This document shows positions 1-10,607 of a stretch of DNA of 64,000 bases, one piece after another (positions within the stretch are counted from its first letter, which is position 1; each line of letters starts with the position of its first letter). The stretch comes from JBEHWX01 sp048498995 (lineage in GTDB: Bacteria > Bacteroidota > Ignavibacteria > OLB7): contig JBEHWX010000021.1 of NCBI GenBank assembly GCA_048498995.1, forward strand, positions 4,717 through 68,716, in the 5' to 3' direction. The notes below the pieces were generated by a model that searched no databases, was not told where the DNA came from, and worked only from the letters and a program-made list of their open reading frames with translations. Position numbers and translations under genes: made by a program.

Positions 1-70
1 CGACCGGAAGGGATACGGACGGGATGGCGGCGGCGGTGAGCCCGGGGAAGGGGAGGATGAAGAGGAGTGA
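1..70 (+). CDS. 3' end of an upstream reading frame (partial)
   Basis: Reading from base 2, an open frame enters from outside the window and stops with TGA at 68-70. It would encode a Gly-rich stretch followed by an acidic Glu/Asp tail. The composition fits the C-terminus of a real protein, but 22 codons are too few to identify a family, and the other forward frames are also open for part of this stretch. Confidence 0.3.
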   Translation, partial: DRKGYGRDGGGGEPGEGEDEEE

Positions 71-138
71 TCGGATGATCTCCGCCTCCCCGACCGGGAA
101 CGGGGCGGAGCGAACTACACATCGAACACGGTGAACGC

Positions 139-549
139 ATGATCTCTCGCACGATTTCCGTGGCCGCGCTCCTGCTCGGACTGGCGCTCACGGCCTGCAA
201 CTCCGATCGGAAGATCGATGACGGAACCCTCGACTCGGCCGGTTCGACCCTGCAGCGCGGGGCCGAGGCGGTGGGTGGAAAGCTCGACACCGCCTTCCGC
301 TCGATGAAGCACAAGCTCAACGAGGCCGAGGTCCAGAACTCCCTCCGCCAGTTCCGCGGACTGGAAAAGGTGGACGTGGCCCTCTCCGACGACAGCGTGG
401 CCACCCTGACCGGCGTGGTCGCCTCCGACGCCGATCGCCGGCGCGCCGAATCGCTCGCCGCCCAGATGCGGGACGTGCGGACGGTGAGCAACGCCATCGG
501 CGTGGTGGCCGATTCCTCCGCGTCCGGCGCCGATACCCTCGGCCACTGA
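139..549 (+). CDS. BON-domain lipoprotein
   Basis: This encodes a 136-residue exported lipoprotein. The N-terminus has a basic start, a hydrophobic core and a lipobox (LTAC) with the lipidated Cys at residue 20, so it should be membrane-anchored on the periplasmic side. Residues about 66-130 resemble a BON domain: an amphipathic helix, a VDVALSDDSVATLTGVV strand pair, then a helix and a closing VSNAIGVV strand. BON domains (OsmY-like) are thought to bind membranes or envelope partners. ATG is preceded by a weak GGTGAA sequence. The next gene starts about 185 bases downstream on the same strand, so co-transcription is possible but unproven. Confidence 0.75.
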   Translation: MISRTISVAALLLGLALTACNSDRKIDDGTLDSAGSTLQRGAEAVGGKLDTAFRSMKHKLNEAEVQNSLRQFRGLEKVDVALSDDSVATLTGVVASDADRRRAESLAAQMRDVRTVSNAIGVVADSSASGADTLGH

Positions 550-734
550 CGCCGCGCCATCCGGCGCCGAGCTCTCACATATCGCGCGGACGCCCCGTGC
601 CGCGCCGACGCATCCTACGGTGGACTCACCGGCGTTCGGGAGCACGCTCCCCGGCCGGACCACGTCGGCCGCGCTTCCCCGATCCGCGCGGGAGGGGGCG
701 CGGCGGCCGCATCCTCAACCCAGACAACAGCGAC

Positions 735-1466
735 ATGCAACGTCTTCTCGACTCCTGGTACAGCCCGAGCCTCGGCCGACAGATGGAGATCGCGGTCTAC
801 GGCCACTATGGGTTCGCCTTGCTGATGTTCCCCTCGGCCGCGGCCGATTACCTCGAATACGAGCGCTTCCACCTGATCGACTCGATCCGGCCGCTCGTCG
901 AGGAGGGGCGCTGCAAGGTCTTCTCGATCAACTCCATCAACAGCGAAAGCTGGCTCAACAACGGCATGCGCCCGCGCGACAAGGCGATCCGTCATCAGCA
1001 GTACAACCGCTACATCACCGACGAAGTGGTCCCCTACATCGACGGGATGATGGGTGGGCATACGATGACCATCACCTGCGGCGTCTCGCTCGGCGCGTTT
1101 CACGCGGCCAATTCCCTCTTCCGGCGCCCCGATCTGTTCGACGGGACGATCGCGATGAGCGGGATCTACGATCTGAAGGCCTATAGCGGCGGCTTCTACG
1201 ACGAGGACGTCTACTTCAACTCCCCAATGGATTATCTGCCTGCGCTGGCCGACGAGGGGATTCTGGGGCAGCTCAGAAGCCGTCGGCATATCCACTTCCT
1301 CACCGGGTCCGGACCGTACGAGGCGCCGGAGGCGACCCGGGCGATGGGGCGGCTGCTCGACCAGAAGGGGATTCCGCACAACGTGGAGGTCTGGGGAGAG
1401 GAGTGGCGGCACGACTGGCCGACCTGGCGGGCGATGCTGCCGAGCTACATTTCCCGGAAATTCTGA
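735..1466 (+). CDS. putative esterase, alpha/beta-hydrolase fold
   Basis: This encodes a 243-residue cytosolic protein of the putative-esterase (esterase D-like) alpha/beta-hydrolase family. The nucleophile elbow is GVSLG with Ser118, followed by the helix AFHAANSLFRRPDLFDG and the family-typical AMSGIYD strand. His226 in the WRHDW segment near the C-terminus is the likely catalytic His. The acidic residue cannot be assigned by eye. The open frame extends to about 597, but the upstream part is an Arg/Pro-rich GC-bias reading, and the homologous core begins at MQRLLDSWYSP, so ATG 735 is preferred. No signal peptide is visible. The substrate is unknown. Confidence 0.75.
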   Translation: MQRLLDSWYSPSLGRQMEIAVYGHYGFALLMFPSAAADYLEYERFHLIDSIRPLVEEGRCKVFSINSINSESWLNNGMRPRDKAIRHQQYNRYITDEVVPYIDGMMGGHTMTITCGVSLGAFHAANSLFRRPDLFDGTIAMSGIYDLKAYSGGFYDEDVYFNSPMDYLPALADEGILGQLRSRRHIHFLTGSGPYEAPEATRAMGRLLDQKGIPHNVEVWGEEWRHDWPTWRAMLPSYISRKF

Positions 1467-1535
1467 GGGCGGTGACTCGCTCCGGCGAGCATGTCCGACG
1501 CGTGCGTGAAACAGGCGCGTGAAACTTTGTATCCC

Positions 1536-1706
1536 GGCCACTCCCCTCCACTAACCGGCGCGGGTGCGCGTCGGTAGAAAAGTGCCGTTGAACGGGGCAT
1601 CGAATGCCGACGTTCACGGAGCGAGCTTCGATCGGTGGGGAGTAGTGGCCCTCCGATCAACTTGAGCGGGCCGCAACCTTCCCCCGGTGTGGCCCGCTCT
1701 TTTTTT
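1536..1706 (+). ncRNA. candidate structured small RNA ending in an intrinsic terminator
   Basis: The spacer after the esterase folds into a three-way-junction-like structure. The closing helix pairs 1536-1546 (GGCCACTCCCC) with 1637-1650, leaving a GTA bulge. It encloses a 9-bp hairpin (1554-1562 with 1567-1575, loop GGTG) and a longer stem (1585-1588 with 1616-1619, 1590-1594 with 1611-1615, 1596-1600 with 1604-1608). A 9-bp GC hairpin with seven T follows at 1664-1706. The next gene is on the opposite strand, so this is not an upstream leader. It could be a small RNA or a long esterase 3' UTR. No Rfam family was recognised; 6S-like RNA is only a possibility. Confidence 0.4.
1664..1706 (+). 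terminator. intrinsic terminator with seven-T tract
   Basis: GAGCGGGCC at 1664-1672 pairs exactly with GGCCCGCTC at 1691-1699, followed directly by seven T (1700-1706). Orientation is plus: it ends transcription from the esterase gene or from the candidate small RNA before the convergent minus-strand gene. Confidence 0.85.
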
Positions 1707-1817
1707 CATCCCAACCGTCTCATTTCTCCCGCGCGCGCCATCTGGTGACGGACACGGCTCCGCCATGGCGCGACGGTGGGGTCGCGGCGATCGCGTCGGG
1801 GAGTATCGAAGAGGGGA

Positions 1818-2387
1818 TTAGGGGATGAAGGCGCGGACGATCATCAGGGCCGTCGCGATCACGATCGCCTGGAAGGTGCGGCGCTCGCTCCGGACCGCCA
1901 CGTTCCACTCGATCTTCACGTCGGCTTCCCGCTCGTACGGGGTGAAGCGGGGAATGAACCGGGGAACGGCCTTGCGATAGAGGTCGTATTCCTGGCCGAA
2001 CTTGCTCTCCAGGAACTCCTCCTCGCGCGAGACGATCATGTGGTACTGGAAGATGAACCAGGCCAGGGTGATCACCACGAGCCACGGGAGCGCGGACATG
2101 ATCCCGAAGCCGGTGTACAGGAGCATGTTGCCGATGTAGAGCGGATTGCGGACGTAGCCGAACGGGCCGGAGGTCACCAGCCTCGGCGCGCCGACGGTCC
2201 CGGTGACGCGGGTCTCGTAGCTGGCGTGGCCGACCCCCCAGAACCGGAACGACTCCCCGAGCAGGGCGACGATCAGCCCGAGGCAGATGCTCGCCAGCGT
2301 GGGCGATCCGAAGATGAGCCCGACGACGAGGAAGGGGATCGGCGTGTAGCTGCGAAACGTGAAGAGCCGGTCGCGAAGGTCTGCCAT
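1818..2387 (-). CDS. isoprenylcysteine carboxyl methyltransferase (ICMT)-family membrane protein
   Basis: This encodes a 189-residue integral membrane protein. It has hydrophobic segments around residues 15-45 and a long pair around 85-115, separated by the family signature GPFGYVRNPLYIGN, in which RNP takes the place of the usual RHP. After the helices come REEEFLESKFGQEYDLYRKAVPRFIP, the typical E..L...F...Y..Y...V.R..P tail of ICMT/PEMT-like methyltransferases. These enzymes use S-adenosylmethionine, but in bacteria the substrate is usually unknown. The gene lies 45 bases downstream of the YgjP-type gene on the same strand and is probably co-transcribed. The C-terminus has an additional hydrophobic segment (about 170-188). 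Confidence 0.75.
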   Translation of the reverse strand: MADLRDRLFTFRSYTPIPFLVVGLIFGSPTLASICLGLIVALLGESFRFWGVGHASYETRVTGTVGAPRLVTSGPFGYVRNPLYIGNMLLYTGFGIMSALPWLVVITLAWFIFQYHMIVSREEEFLESKFGQEYDLYRKAVPRFIPRFTPYEREADVKIEWNVAVRSERRTFQAIVIATALMIVRAFIP

Positions 2388-2432
2388 GTGGTTCCGAGGA
2401 ATAGCGAGTGGATGGAGCGGGTCACGCGAGGG

Positions 2433-3176
2433 TCATCGAAGAACGCCCTCGACATTGGCGCCATGCTCCTTGAGCCATTGAACCGACCGCCGGTACGAGG
2501 GATCGTGCTCCTCGACCAGGGCCCAGAATTGGGGGGAGTGGTTGAAGTGCCTGATGTGGCACAGCTCGTGGATCACCACGTAGCGAAGTACGGTGGGGGG
2601 AAAGAGAATCAGCCGCCAGTTGAACGAGAGATTGCCCCGCTTGGAGCAGCTCCCCCACTTGGTGCGCTGATCCCGGATGGTCAGGCGCTTGAAGTGCACG
2701 CCGATCTCGGCGGCCAGCGATTCCGCCTCGGTCCGTATCACCTCGCCGGCCCGCTCCTTGATCCAGCCGCGCACCAGCTCGCGGAGATCGCCGTCGAACT
2801 CCTCCGGCAGATAGACCCGCAGCGTGTCCCGCCCGAGCTCGATCACCGGACGCGGAGCATCGGCCTCGAAGGTCCGGAGCACGTGCTCGCGGCCCCGGAT
2901 CGTCAGCACGGCGCCATCGTCCAGCGGGGCGCCCGAGGGGGGCTGGAACTTCACCTTCTCGAGGTGCTTCAGCACCCAGCTCTGCTTCTCCCGCAGGAAC
3001 TCTTCCGGGTTGATGTACCGGGGCAGGCGCGCCGGCATCGTCACCACCACGCCGCTGTGGGCCGAGATGGTGATTCTCAGATGCTTGGCCCGCGCGCTGC
3101 GTCGAACGACGTAGGGTACGAGAACTCCCCGGAGCCGGATGGTGTCGACGTGTGGGGCAACCCGTGCTGGTTTCAT
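2433..3176 (-). CDS. YgjP/SprT-like M48-type zinc metallopeptidase
   Basis: This encodes a 247-residue protein of the YgjP-like (DUF45) metallopeptidase family. The signature RDQRTKWGSCSKRGNLSFNWRL lies at about residues 169-190, and the zinc motif HELCH at 203-207 is followed by H210 and H213. The frame stays open far upstream (to about 3728), but that extension is Arg/Ser/Pro-rich GC noise. The ATG at 3176 gives the usual family length and N-terminus (a basic strand with VVRRSARAKHLRITI). A GAGAGG sequence lies upstream of it. It is the first gene of a minus-strand pair with the ICMT-like gene. The substrate is unknown. Confidence 0.8.
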   Translation of the reverse strand: MKPARVAPHVDTIRLRGVLVPYVVRRSARAKHLRITISAHSGVVVTMPARLPRYINPEEFLREKQSWVLKHLEKVKFQPPSGAPLDDGAVLTIRGREHVLRTFEADAPRPVIELGRDTLRVYLPEEFDGDLRELVRGWIKERAGEVIRTEAESLAAEIGVHFKRLTIRDQRTKWGSCSKRGNLSFNWRLILFPPTVLRYVVIHELCHIRHFNHSPQFWALVEEHDPSYRRSVQWLKEHGANVEGVLR

Positions 3177-3498
3177 GGCGCCAAAATTAGACGACCTCTC
3201 CGATCTGGAAAACGATCTTCTCGGGGAGGTGCAAGTTGTTGCGTTTGACGGTCCCGTCCGGCCTTCGGGCGCTGGCCGGCCCGCGGTAGCCTCGGAGCAA
3301 AATCCGCGCCCCCCGGCGGCGACCCGGCGTCCGTCGGCAAGCCTCACGGGCATCACCGCGAGCGAGCCTCGGGCCCGGTTCCGTGATCGGGTCGCCGGCC
3401 GGGTTGGCGACCGGATGGGGAGCGAGTGGCCGCCGCCGGCTTCGGGGGCCGACTTCGGGGGAGCGGGCATCGGCGGCGAGCCGCCGGGGGCTCCACTA

Positions 3499-3528
3499 TT
3501 GCCGGAAGGGTGAAATGCGCTAAGTTTG
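3499..3528 (+). promoter_or_regulatory. Bacteroidetes-type promoter (TTG-N19-TAAGTTTG)
   Basis: TTG at 3499-3501, a 19-base spacer and TAAGTTTG at 3521-3528 match the -33/-7 consensus of Bacteroidetes/Chlorobi primary sigma factors. The sequence after it, CAGCC, resembles the bases following the rpsL and rpsJ promoters (CAGGC). It would drive the lipoprotein gene with a leader of about 375 bases. Confidence 0.65.
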
Positions 3529-3908
3529 CAGCCGCTGAACCACGTCGACGTTCCTCCGAATCTTGCCAGTTCAGCCGGGAGCCTCCCGCTCGGTGGGCCG
3601 CTTCCGTCCCGGGCACCTTCGTCCGCCACGGACGTCGTGCCGGGGCTCTTCCGTTTCCCGACCGCCGGCGCTCCGCCGGAGACGCGTCGGGGGGAAGCCG
3701 ATTCCCGGCTTCCAGGCTCACCGGCCATGCGGCTTCCCGGCCCATGGGGCTCCGCGGCCCACGGGCTCCACGGCTCCGCCGGAGCGACGTCCGAGCCGTG
3801 ACGGCTGACGCCGACGATCCCTCCCGGCCATGCTCGCGGCCGGACCGGCGCGCACGGGAGACATCATCGACACTCGAAGAGTCAGTTCATACACAACAGG
3901 AAAACGAA
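3529..3908 (+). other. long 5' leader of the lipoprotein gene
   Basis: This roughly 380-base stretch lies between the predicted promoter and the GTG start. Its open frames are GC-bias artefacts rich in Arg, Pro and Ala. It contains a stacked hairpin: GGCAC 3612-3616 with GTGCC 3637-3641, and CGTCCG 3620-3625 with CGGACG 3629-3634. Around 3739-3771 a GGCCCAYGGGGCTCC-like unit appears about twice. No riboswitch class was recognised. Confidence 0.4.
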
Positions 3909-4559
3909 GTGAAGTATTCGTTGTTTGCAGCCCTGCTGGCCGGAGCGTTTCTCGTCTCCTGCGGCGAGAAGGGTCCGGACGCCAAGGAGGCCTACGCCGG
4001 CCTGGTCAGCGCCGCGCAGAAGGGCGATGGCGGGAAGATGTACGATTATCTGGACAGCGGCTTCCGTAGCCAGGTGGACCAGATGATGGATCTTCAGATG
4101 CGCAACAAGGATCGGATGCCGCCGGAGGAGCGCGCCAAGATCGAGCAGATGAACGGGCTGAAGGGACGCGAGGCCTTCTCCAAGATGGTTACGCTCAACA
4201 AGGAGGCGATGACCTCCCGCTTCCAGGGGGATTACAAGATCCTGAAGGCGGACACGATCGTGGTGCTCACCGTGCAGCATCAGAACCAGCCGGCCGACAT
4301 CATGTTCATGCGCAACGAGGGGGGGACCTGGCGCGTGACGGCTCCGCCGAGCCCGCCCCAGCCGCAGATGCCGCCGCAGCATCCGCCGGTGCAGACGCCG
4401 GAGGGCGCCCCGAACGGCATGCCGCAGGGTGGCGCTCCGAATGGCGCCCCGAACGTGGCTCCGCAGGGTGGTGCCCCGAACGGTACCCCGAACGGCGCGC
4501 CGAACGGCGCACCGCAGGGAGGCGCCGAGGGACAGTCGACCCCGAGCCCGAAGAAGTAA
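3909..4559 (+). CDS. lipoprotein with Pro/Gly/Asn-rich C-terminal repeats
   Basis: This encodes a 216-residue lipoprotein with a GTG start. AGGA at 3898-3901 gives ribosome-binding spacing, and the in-frame upstream sequence is not protein-like. The signal sequence ends in LVSC with Cys18 as the lipidation site. Residues about 25-145 form a charged, mixed helix/strand domain (KEAYAGLVSAAQKGDGGKMYDYL, later a WRVTAP strand), reminiscent of small periplasmic DUF4878-like folds, though I cannot name it firmly. Residues about 146-216 are low complexity with repeats of (A)PNG(A/T/M)P and QGGAP, likely a disordered envelope linker. A stem-loop terminator follows, so it is probably monocistronic. 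Confidence 0.8.
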   Translation: MKYSLFAALLAGAFLVSCGEKGPDAKEAYAGLVSAAQKGDGGKMYDYLDSGFRSQVDQMMDLQMRNKDRMPPEERAKIEQMNGLKGREAFSKMVTLNKEAMTSRFQGDYKILKADTIVVLTVQHQNQPADIMFMRNEGGTWRVTAPPSPPQPQMPPQHPPVQTPEGAPNGMPQGGAPNGAPNVAPQGGAPNGTPNGAPNGAPQGGAEGQSTPSPKK

Positions 4560-4631
4560 GCCCGTCCGCCCTCCCCGGGTCGGTCGGTGGGCGGCCCCGG
4601 AGCCGGCGGCCGGGAGCGACGCGAAGAGATA

Positions 4632-4680
4632 CGGGGATCGTCAGGCCGCAAGCCGGCAGGACGATCCCCGCTCGTTCCCG
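4632..4680 (+). terminator. GC-rich terminator hairpin with CTCGTTCC tail
   Basis: CGGGGATCGTC at 4632-4642 pairs exactly with GACGATCCCCG at 4660-4670, with a small inner GGC/GCC stem. The tail is CTCGTTCCCG rather than a T-run, similar to other hairpins in this window that follow plus-strand stop codons. Confidence 0.6.
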
Positions 4681-4803
4681 GGATCGCGCGACATGTCGGA
4701 GCAATGCTCTGAAGCGAGGCTCCGAAGCGACCCTCCGACGAACGGAACGGGATGTTCGGACCCCCCTGGATGGGGGATCCGGGGCCTGACAGTTTGTAAT
4801 TTG

Positions 4804-4817
4804 ATCCCATAGGGATG
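4804..4817. repeat. palindromic ATCCCATAGGGATG motif near the rpsL promoter
   Basis: ATCCCATAGGGATG is an imperfect palindrome about 10 bases upstream of the rpsL -35 region. Close relatives occur at 13987-14000 (before rpsC), 14021-14032 and 23736-23748 (before rpsM). It could be a protein-binding site or a dispersed repeat; the sequence alone does not decide. Confidence 0.4.
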
Positions 4818-4827
4818 GGCGCCGTGC

Positions 4828-4859
4828 TTGACTCATGTTGAACGGCCGTCCTATATTAG
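4828..4859 (+). promoter_or_regulatory. promoter of the str operon
   Basis: TTGACT at 4828-4833 and TATATT at 4852-4857 with an 18-base spacer resemble a sigma-70 promoter. Read as the FCB type, the same sites are TTG-N21-TATATTAG, the same spacing as the rpsJ promoter. The bases after the -7 element (CAGGCTCT) also resemble those of rpsJ (CAGGCTTT). The predicted leader to rpsL is about 50 bases. Confidence 0.7.
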
Positions 4860-4914
4860 CAGGCTCTCTTGTTACCGAGGGTCTATTTCTCCGATCATTT
4901 GAGAAGTTTCAGCC

Positions 4915-5289
4915 GTGCCGACAATCAACCAGTTAGTTCGAAAGGGGCGTCAAGAGACGCCGTACAAGAGCGCCTCGCCCGCGCTTGACTCGTGCCCCCA
5001 GCGCCGTGGCGTTTGCACCCGTGTCTACACGACCACGCCGAAGAAGCCGAACTCCGCTCTGCGGAAGGTTGCTCGTGTGCGACTGACGAACGGCATTGAG
5101 GTGACGGCCTACATTCCGGGCGAGGGGCACAACCTCCAGGAGCACTCGATCGTGCTGATCCGCGGAGGCCGCGTGAAGGATCTTCCTGGCGTTCGCTACC
5201 ACATCATCCGTGGCACGCTCGACACCCAGGGGGTCAACAATCGGAAGCAGGGACGCTCCAAGTACGGCGCGAAGCGGCCGAAGAAGTAA
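4915..5289 (+). CDS. rpsL: 30S ribosomal protein S12
   Basis: This encodes a 124-residue protein with a GTG start giving the universal PTINQLVRKGR N-terminus. It lies in the 30S decoding centre and helps control translational accuracy. The conserved segments KKPNSALRKVARVRLTNG and LPGVRYHIIRGTLD are present, with unmodified-type Lys residues at the positions associated with streptomycin response. Length matches the family. It is the first gene of the str operon, with a promoter close upstream, and rpsG follows after 63 bases. Confidence 0.98.
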   Translation: MPTINQLVRKGRQETPYKSASPALDSCPQRRGVCTRVYTTTPKKPNSALRKVARVRLTNGIEVTAYIPGEGHNLQEHSIVLIRGGRVKDLPGVRYHIIRGTLDTQGVNNRKQGRSKYGAKRPKK

Positions 5290-5352
5290 GTCCCGACCAG
5301 AACTACGTACTGAACGCAACGACTAGTCCAATAATTCTCCACAGGGAACGGA

Positions 5353-5820
5353 ATGAGAAAGAAGCGCGCCGAGAGACGTCGGATCACTCCCGATCCGAAA
5401 TTCAACGATGTGACGATCGCTCGGTTCATCAACAACCTGATGCTCGACGGCAAGAAGGCCACGGCTCGTAGCATCTGCTACAATGCCCTGGAGATCATCG
5501 GCAACCGCACCCAGCAGGACCCGCTCGAGGTCTTCCGCAAGGCGCTGTCGAATATCTCGCCGGCCGTCGAGGTTCGCTCCCGCCGCGTTGGCGGATCGAC
5601 CTACCAGGTGCCGATGGAAGTCCGCCCGGATCGTCGTGTCGCTCTTGGGCTGCGCTGGCTCATCCGTTACGCCGGCGACCGCCGCGACAAGAGCATGGAG
5701 GAGAAGATCGCCGCAGAGCTGATCGCCGCCTCCAACGGCGAAGGTGGCGCGGTCAAGAAGCGGGAGGATGTCCATCGCATGGCCGACGCCAACAGGGCGT
5801 TCGCGCACTTCCGCTGGTAA
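5353..5820 (+). CDS. rpsG: 30S ribosomal protein S7
   Basis: This encodes a 155-residue primary 16S rRNA-binding protein that nucleates assembly of the 30S head. The N-terminal MRKKRAERR and the core segments FINNLMLDGKK, NISPAVEVRSRRVGGSTYQVP and the C-terminal KREDVHRMADANRAFAHFRW are all typical. An AGGGA sequence about 5 bases before ATG serves as ribosome-binding site. It lies between rpsL and fusA in the canonical str order. In E. coli S7 autoregulates this operon; no such site was identified here. Confidence 0.98.
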   Translation: MRKKRAERRRITPDPKFNDVTIARFINNLMLDGKKATARSICYNALEIIGNRTQQDPLEVFRKALSNISPAVEVRSRRVGGSTYQVPMEVRPDRRVALGLRWLIRYAGDRRDKSMEEKIAAELIAASNGEGGAVKKREDVHRMADANRAFAHFRW

Positions 5821-5962
5821 TCCCCCGAGAATGGCTCGCCGGCCGAGCCTTACCCTCTGAGAGAGACCGCCGCGTTGGTCGTCCACGTATCGAGCGGGTG
5901 CACGGGGTTCGAAGACGTTTTGAATAAGTGAATAGAGTTACAGCCAAGAAACGATTCTCATT

Positions 5963-8077
<2,115 letters not shown>

Positions 8078-8179
8078 GCCGACGACGGGAGCCGGGGCCT
8101 CGCGCCTCACAGAAAAAAGCGATCAGCAAGCATCTAACTATCAATACGCTTTCTTTTCTTCCAGAGGAGAGAATCAGGA

Positions 8180-9385
<1,206 letters not shown>

Positions 9386-9424
9386 GTCGAAATCGGTTCC
9401 GGCTCTCAGCGGGCCGGACACGGC

Positions 9425-9462
9425 AGGGCCGGGTGGGGCAACCCATCCGGCCCTCGTCGTTT
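9425..9462 (+). terminator. terminator of the str operon, CGTCGTTTC tail
   Basis: AGGGCCGGGTGGG at 9425-9437 pairs with CCCATCCGGCCCT at 9442-9454 across a GCAA tetraloop, with one non-ideal G-T pair. It lies 40 bases after the tuf stop codon, and the tail is CGTCGTTTC rather than a T-run. Confidence 0.7.
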
Positions 9463-9491
9463 CAGGGGGCATGCGTCGCCGCGTGGCTTCG

Positions 9492-9536
9492 GCCAGCGCC
9501 AACCCGGGCCGTGGACGGTTCCGAGTTGGCGCTGGC
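9492..9536. repeat. 12-bp perfect inverted repeat
   Basis: GCCAGCGCCAAC at 9492-9503 is the exact reverse complement of GTTGGCGCTGGC at 9525-9536, separated by 21 bases. It has no T-tract and lies between the tuf terminator and the rpsJ promoter. It could be a second termination or processing hairpin, or an operator. Confidence 0.5.
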
Positions 9537-9742
9537 TGGCGCCGCCGGAAAGCTTGATTCGGGGGAGATATCGTCGCCGATGAACGATCCCGACGGATCG
9601 ATCGTCAGAGGATGATCGACGATGGAAAGGGGGACGGGATGATCGGCTGAAAACGGTCATCGGACGAGCACCCTTCGAGGCCGCGAAGTCGGTTTCTTAC
9701 GTTTGATTACCTCGTTGGCGGGGATTCCGGGCCAACTTACGC

Positions 9743-9774
9743 TTGCATCGGAGGGGAACATTACCTTATCTTTG
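9743..9774 (+). promoter_or_regulatory. promoter of the S10-spc-alpha operon (TTG-N21-TATCTTTG)
   Basis: TTG at 9743-9745 and TATCTTTG at 9767-9774 with a 21-base spacer match the FCB-type -33/-7 consensus. The downstream bases CAGGCT resemble those of the rpsL promoter. Transcription from here gives a leader of roughly 410 bases before rpsJ. Confidence 0.7.
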
Positions 9775-9779
9775 CAGGC

Positions 9780-10192
9780 TTTACGAAATGACCGTCTCTC
9801 GATAACACGGGATGAGCCTTCCAAACTCCGCGCTCCTGCCAATGCGAGGAAAGTGGGAAGGTGCCGAAGGGGAAACCCGGAGGATCCGGACAAGGCCCGA
9901 CGCGATGTCGGGTTGCCAGCGAGAATCTCTCGCGGCGGTCCGGGACCAGACGCCCGCAGCTCGGGCCCGTGTGTAGGCAAGCGCGAAACGACTCGGCAAC
10001 CTCAAGGCCGAACGGACTCCACCCTCTGGAGCCACCTCGCGCGCCGGATGTGAGACAGATTACGCGGACAGACGACAACTGGGTTAACGTATACATCGCT
10101 GACGTGAAGCGACGGGGCTTGTATCCTCCGGAACGAGCCTGTCGAGCTTCGACGGCACAGATGATTTCTATATAAGGGAGCAAACGACCGAC
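9780..10192 (+). promoter_or_regulatory. highly structured 5' leader upstream of rpsJ
   Basis: No credible protein is encoded here. Within 90 bases there are five consecutive small hairpins: CCGGA/TCCGG at 9877-9889, CCCGAC/GTCGGG at 9896-9912, GCGAGA/TCTCGC at 9919-9933, GGTC/GACC at 9937-9947 and GCCCG/CGGGC at 9952-9966. A possible longer pairing joins CCTTCC near 9808 with GGAAGG near 9856. The position is that of the L4-controlled S10 leader of gammaproteobacteria, but no homology to it can be claimed. RNase P RNA, tmRNA and riboswitch hallmarks were looked for and not found. Confidence 0.5.
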
Positions 10193-10501
10193 GTGGCTGC
10201 TCAAGTTATTCGCATCAAGCTCAAGTCGTACGATCACAACCTGATCGACAAGTCGGCCGAGAAGATCATTCGCACGGTCAAGCAGACCGGCGCGATCGTC
10301 TCCGGCCCGGTGCCGCTGCCGACGGAGAAGACGGTGTACACCGTTCTGCGCTCGCCGCATGTCGACAAGAAGTCGCGTGAGCAGTTCGAGAACCGCTCGC
10401 ACAAGCGTCTGATCGACATTCTGAACTCGACCCCGAAGACGGTTGACTCGCTGATGAAGCTGGAGCTTCCGGCCGGTGTCGACGTCGAGATCAAGGTCTG
10501 A
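10193..10501 (+). CDS. rpsJ: 30S ribosomal protein S10
   Basis: This encodes a 102-residue protein of the 30S head, also known as NusE in antitermination complexes. It has a GTG start with AAGGGAG about 12 bases upstream. The segments IRIKLKSYDHNLID, SGPVPLPT and RSPHVDKKSREQFENRSHKRLIDI are the conserved core. It opens the S10 operon after a 400-base structured leader, and rplC follows after 106 bases. Confidence 0.97.
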   Translation: MAAQVIRIKLKSYDHNLIDKSAEKIIRTVKQTGAIVSGPVPLPTEKTVYTVLRSPHVDKKSREQFENRSHKRLIDILNSTPKTVDSLMKLELPAGVDVEIKV

Positions 10502-10607
10502 CGGATCCTTCGGATCGTTCTCGGGCGGGAAGTCCGGGAACGATCGACGGAGGGTGAAGTGACGTACGATCGCTATCTGACGAATCCATTCTATAACGGT
10601 ATCTGCG

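Noticed and set aside
3426..3908. In-frame N-terminal extension of the lipoprotein
   Set aside because: It would bury the signal peptide and lipobox behind more than 160 Arg/Pro-rich residues. The GTG at 3909 has an AGGA site and gives a normal lipoprotein.
5880..5920. tRNA T-loop-like GGTTCGAA in the rpsG-fusA spacer
   Set aside because: No acceptor, D or anticodon stems can be built around it.
9835..9900. RNase P RNA or cobalamin riboswitch, suggested by GAGGAAAGTG and GGGGAAACCCGG
   Set aside because: The remaining conserved blocks (for example ACAGAA and the second CR motifs, or the riboswitch B12 box) are missing, and the location just before rpsJ does not fit.
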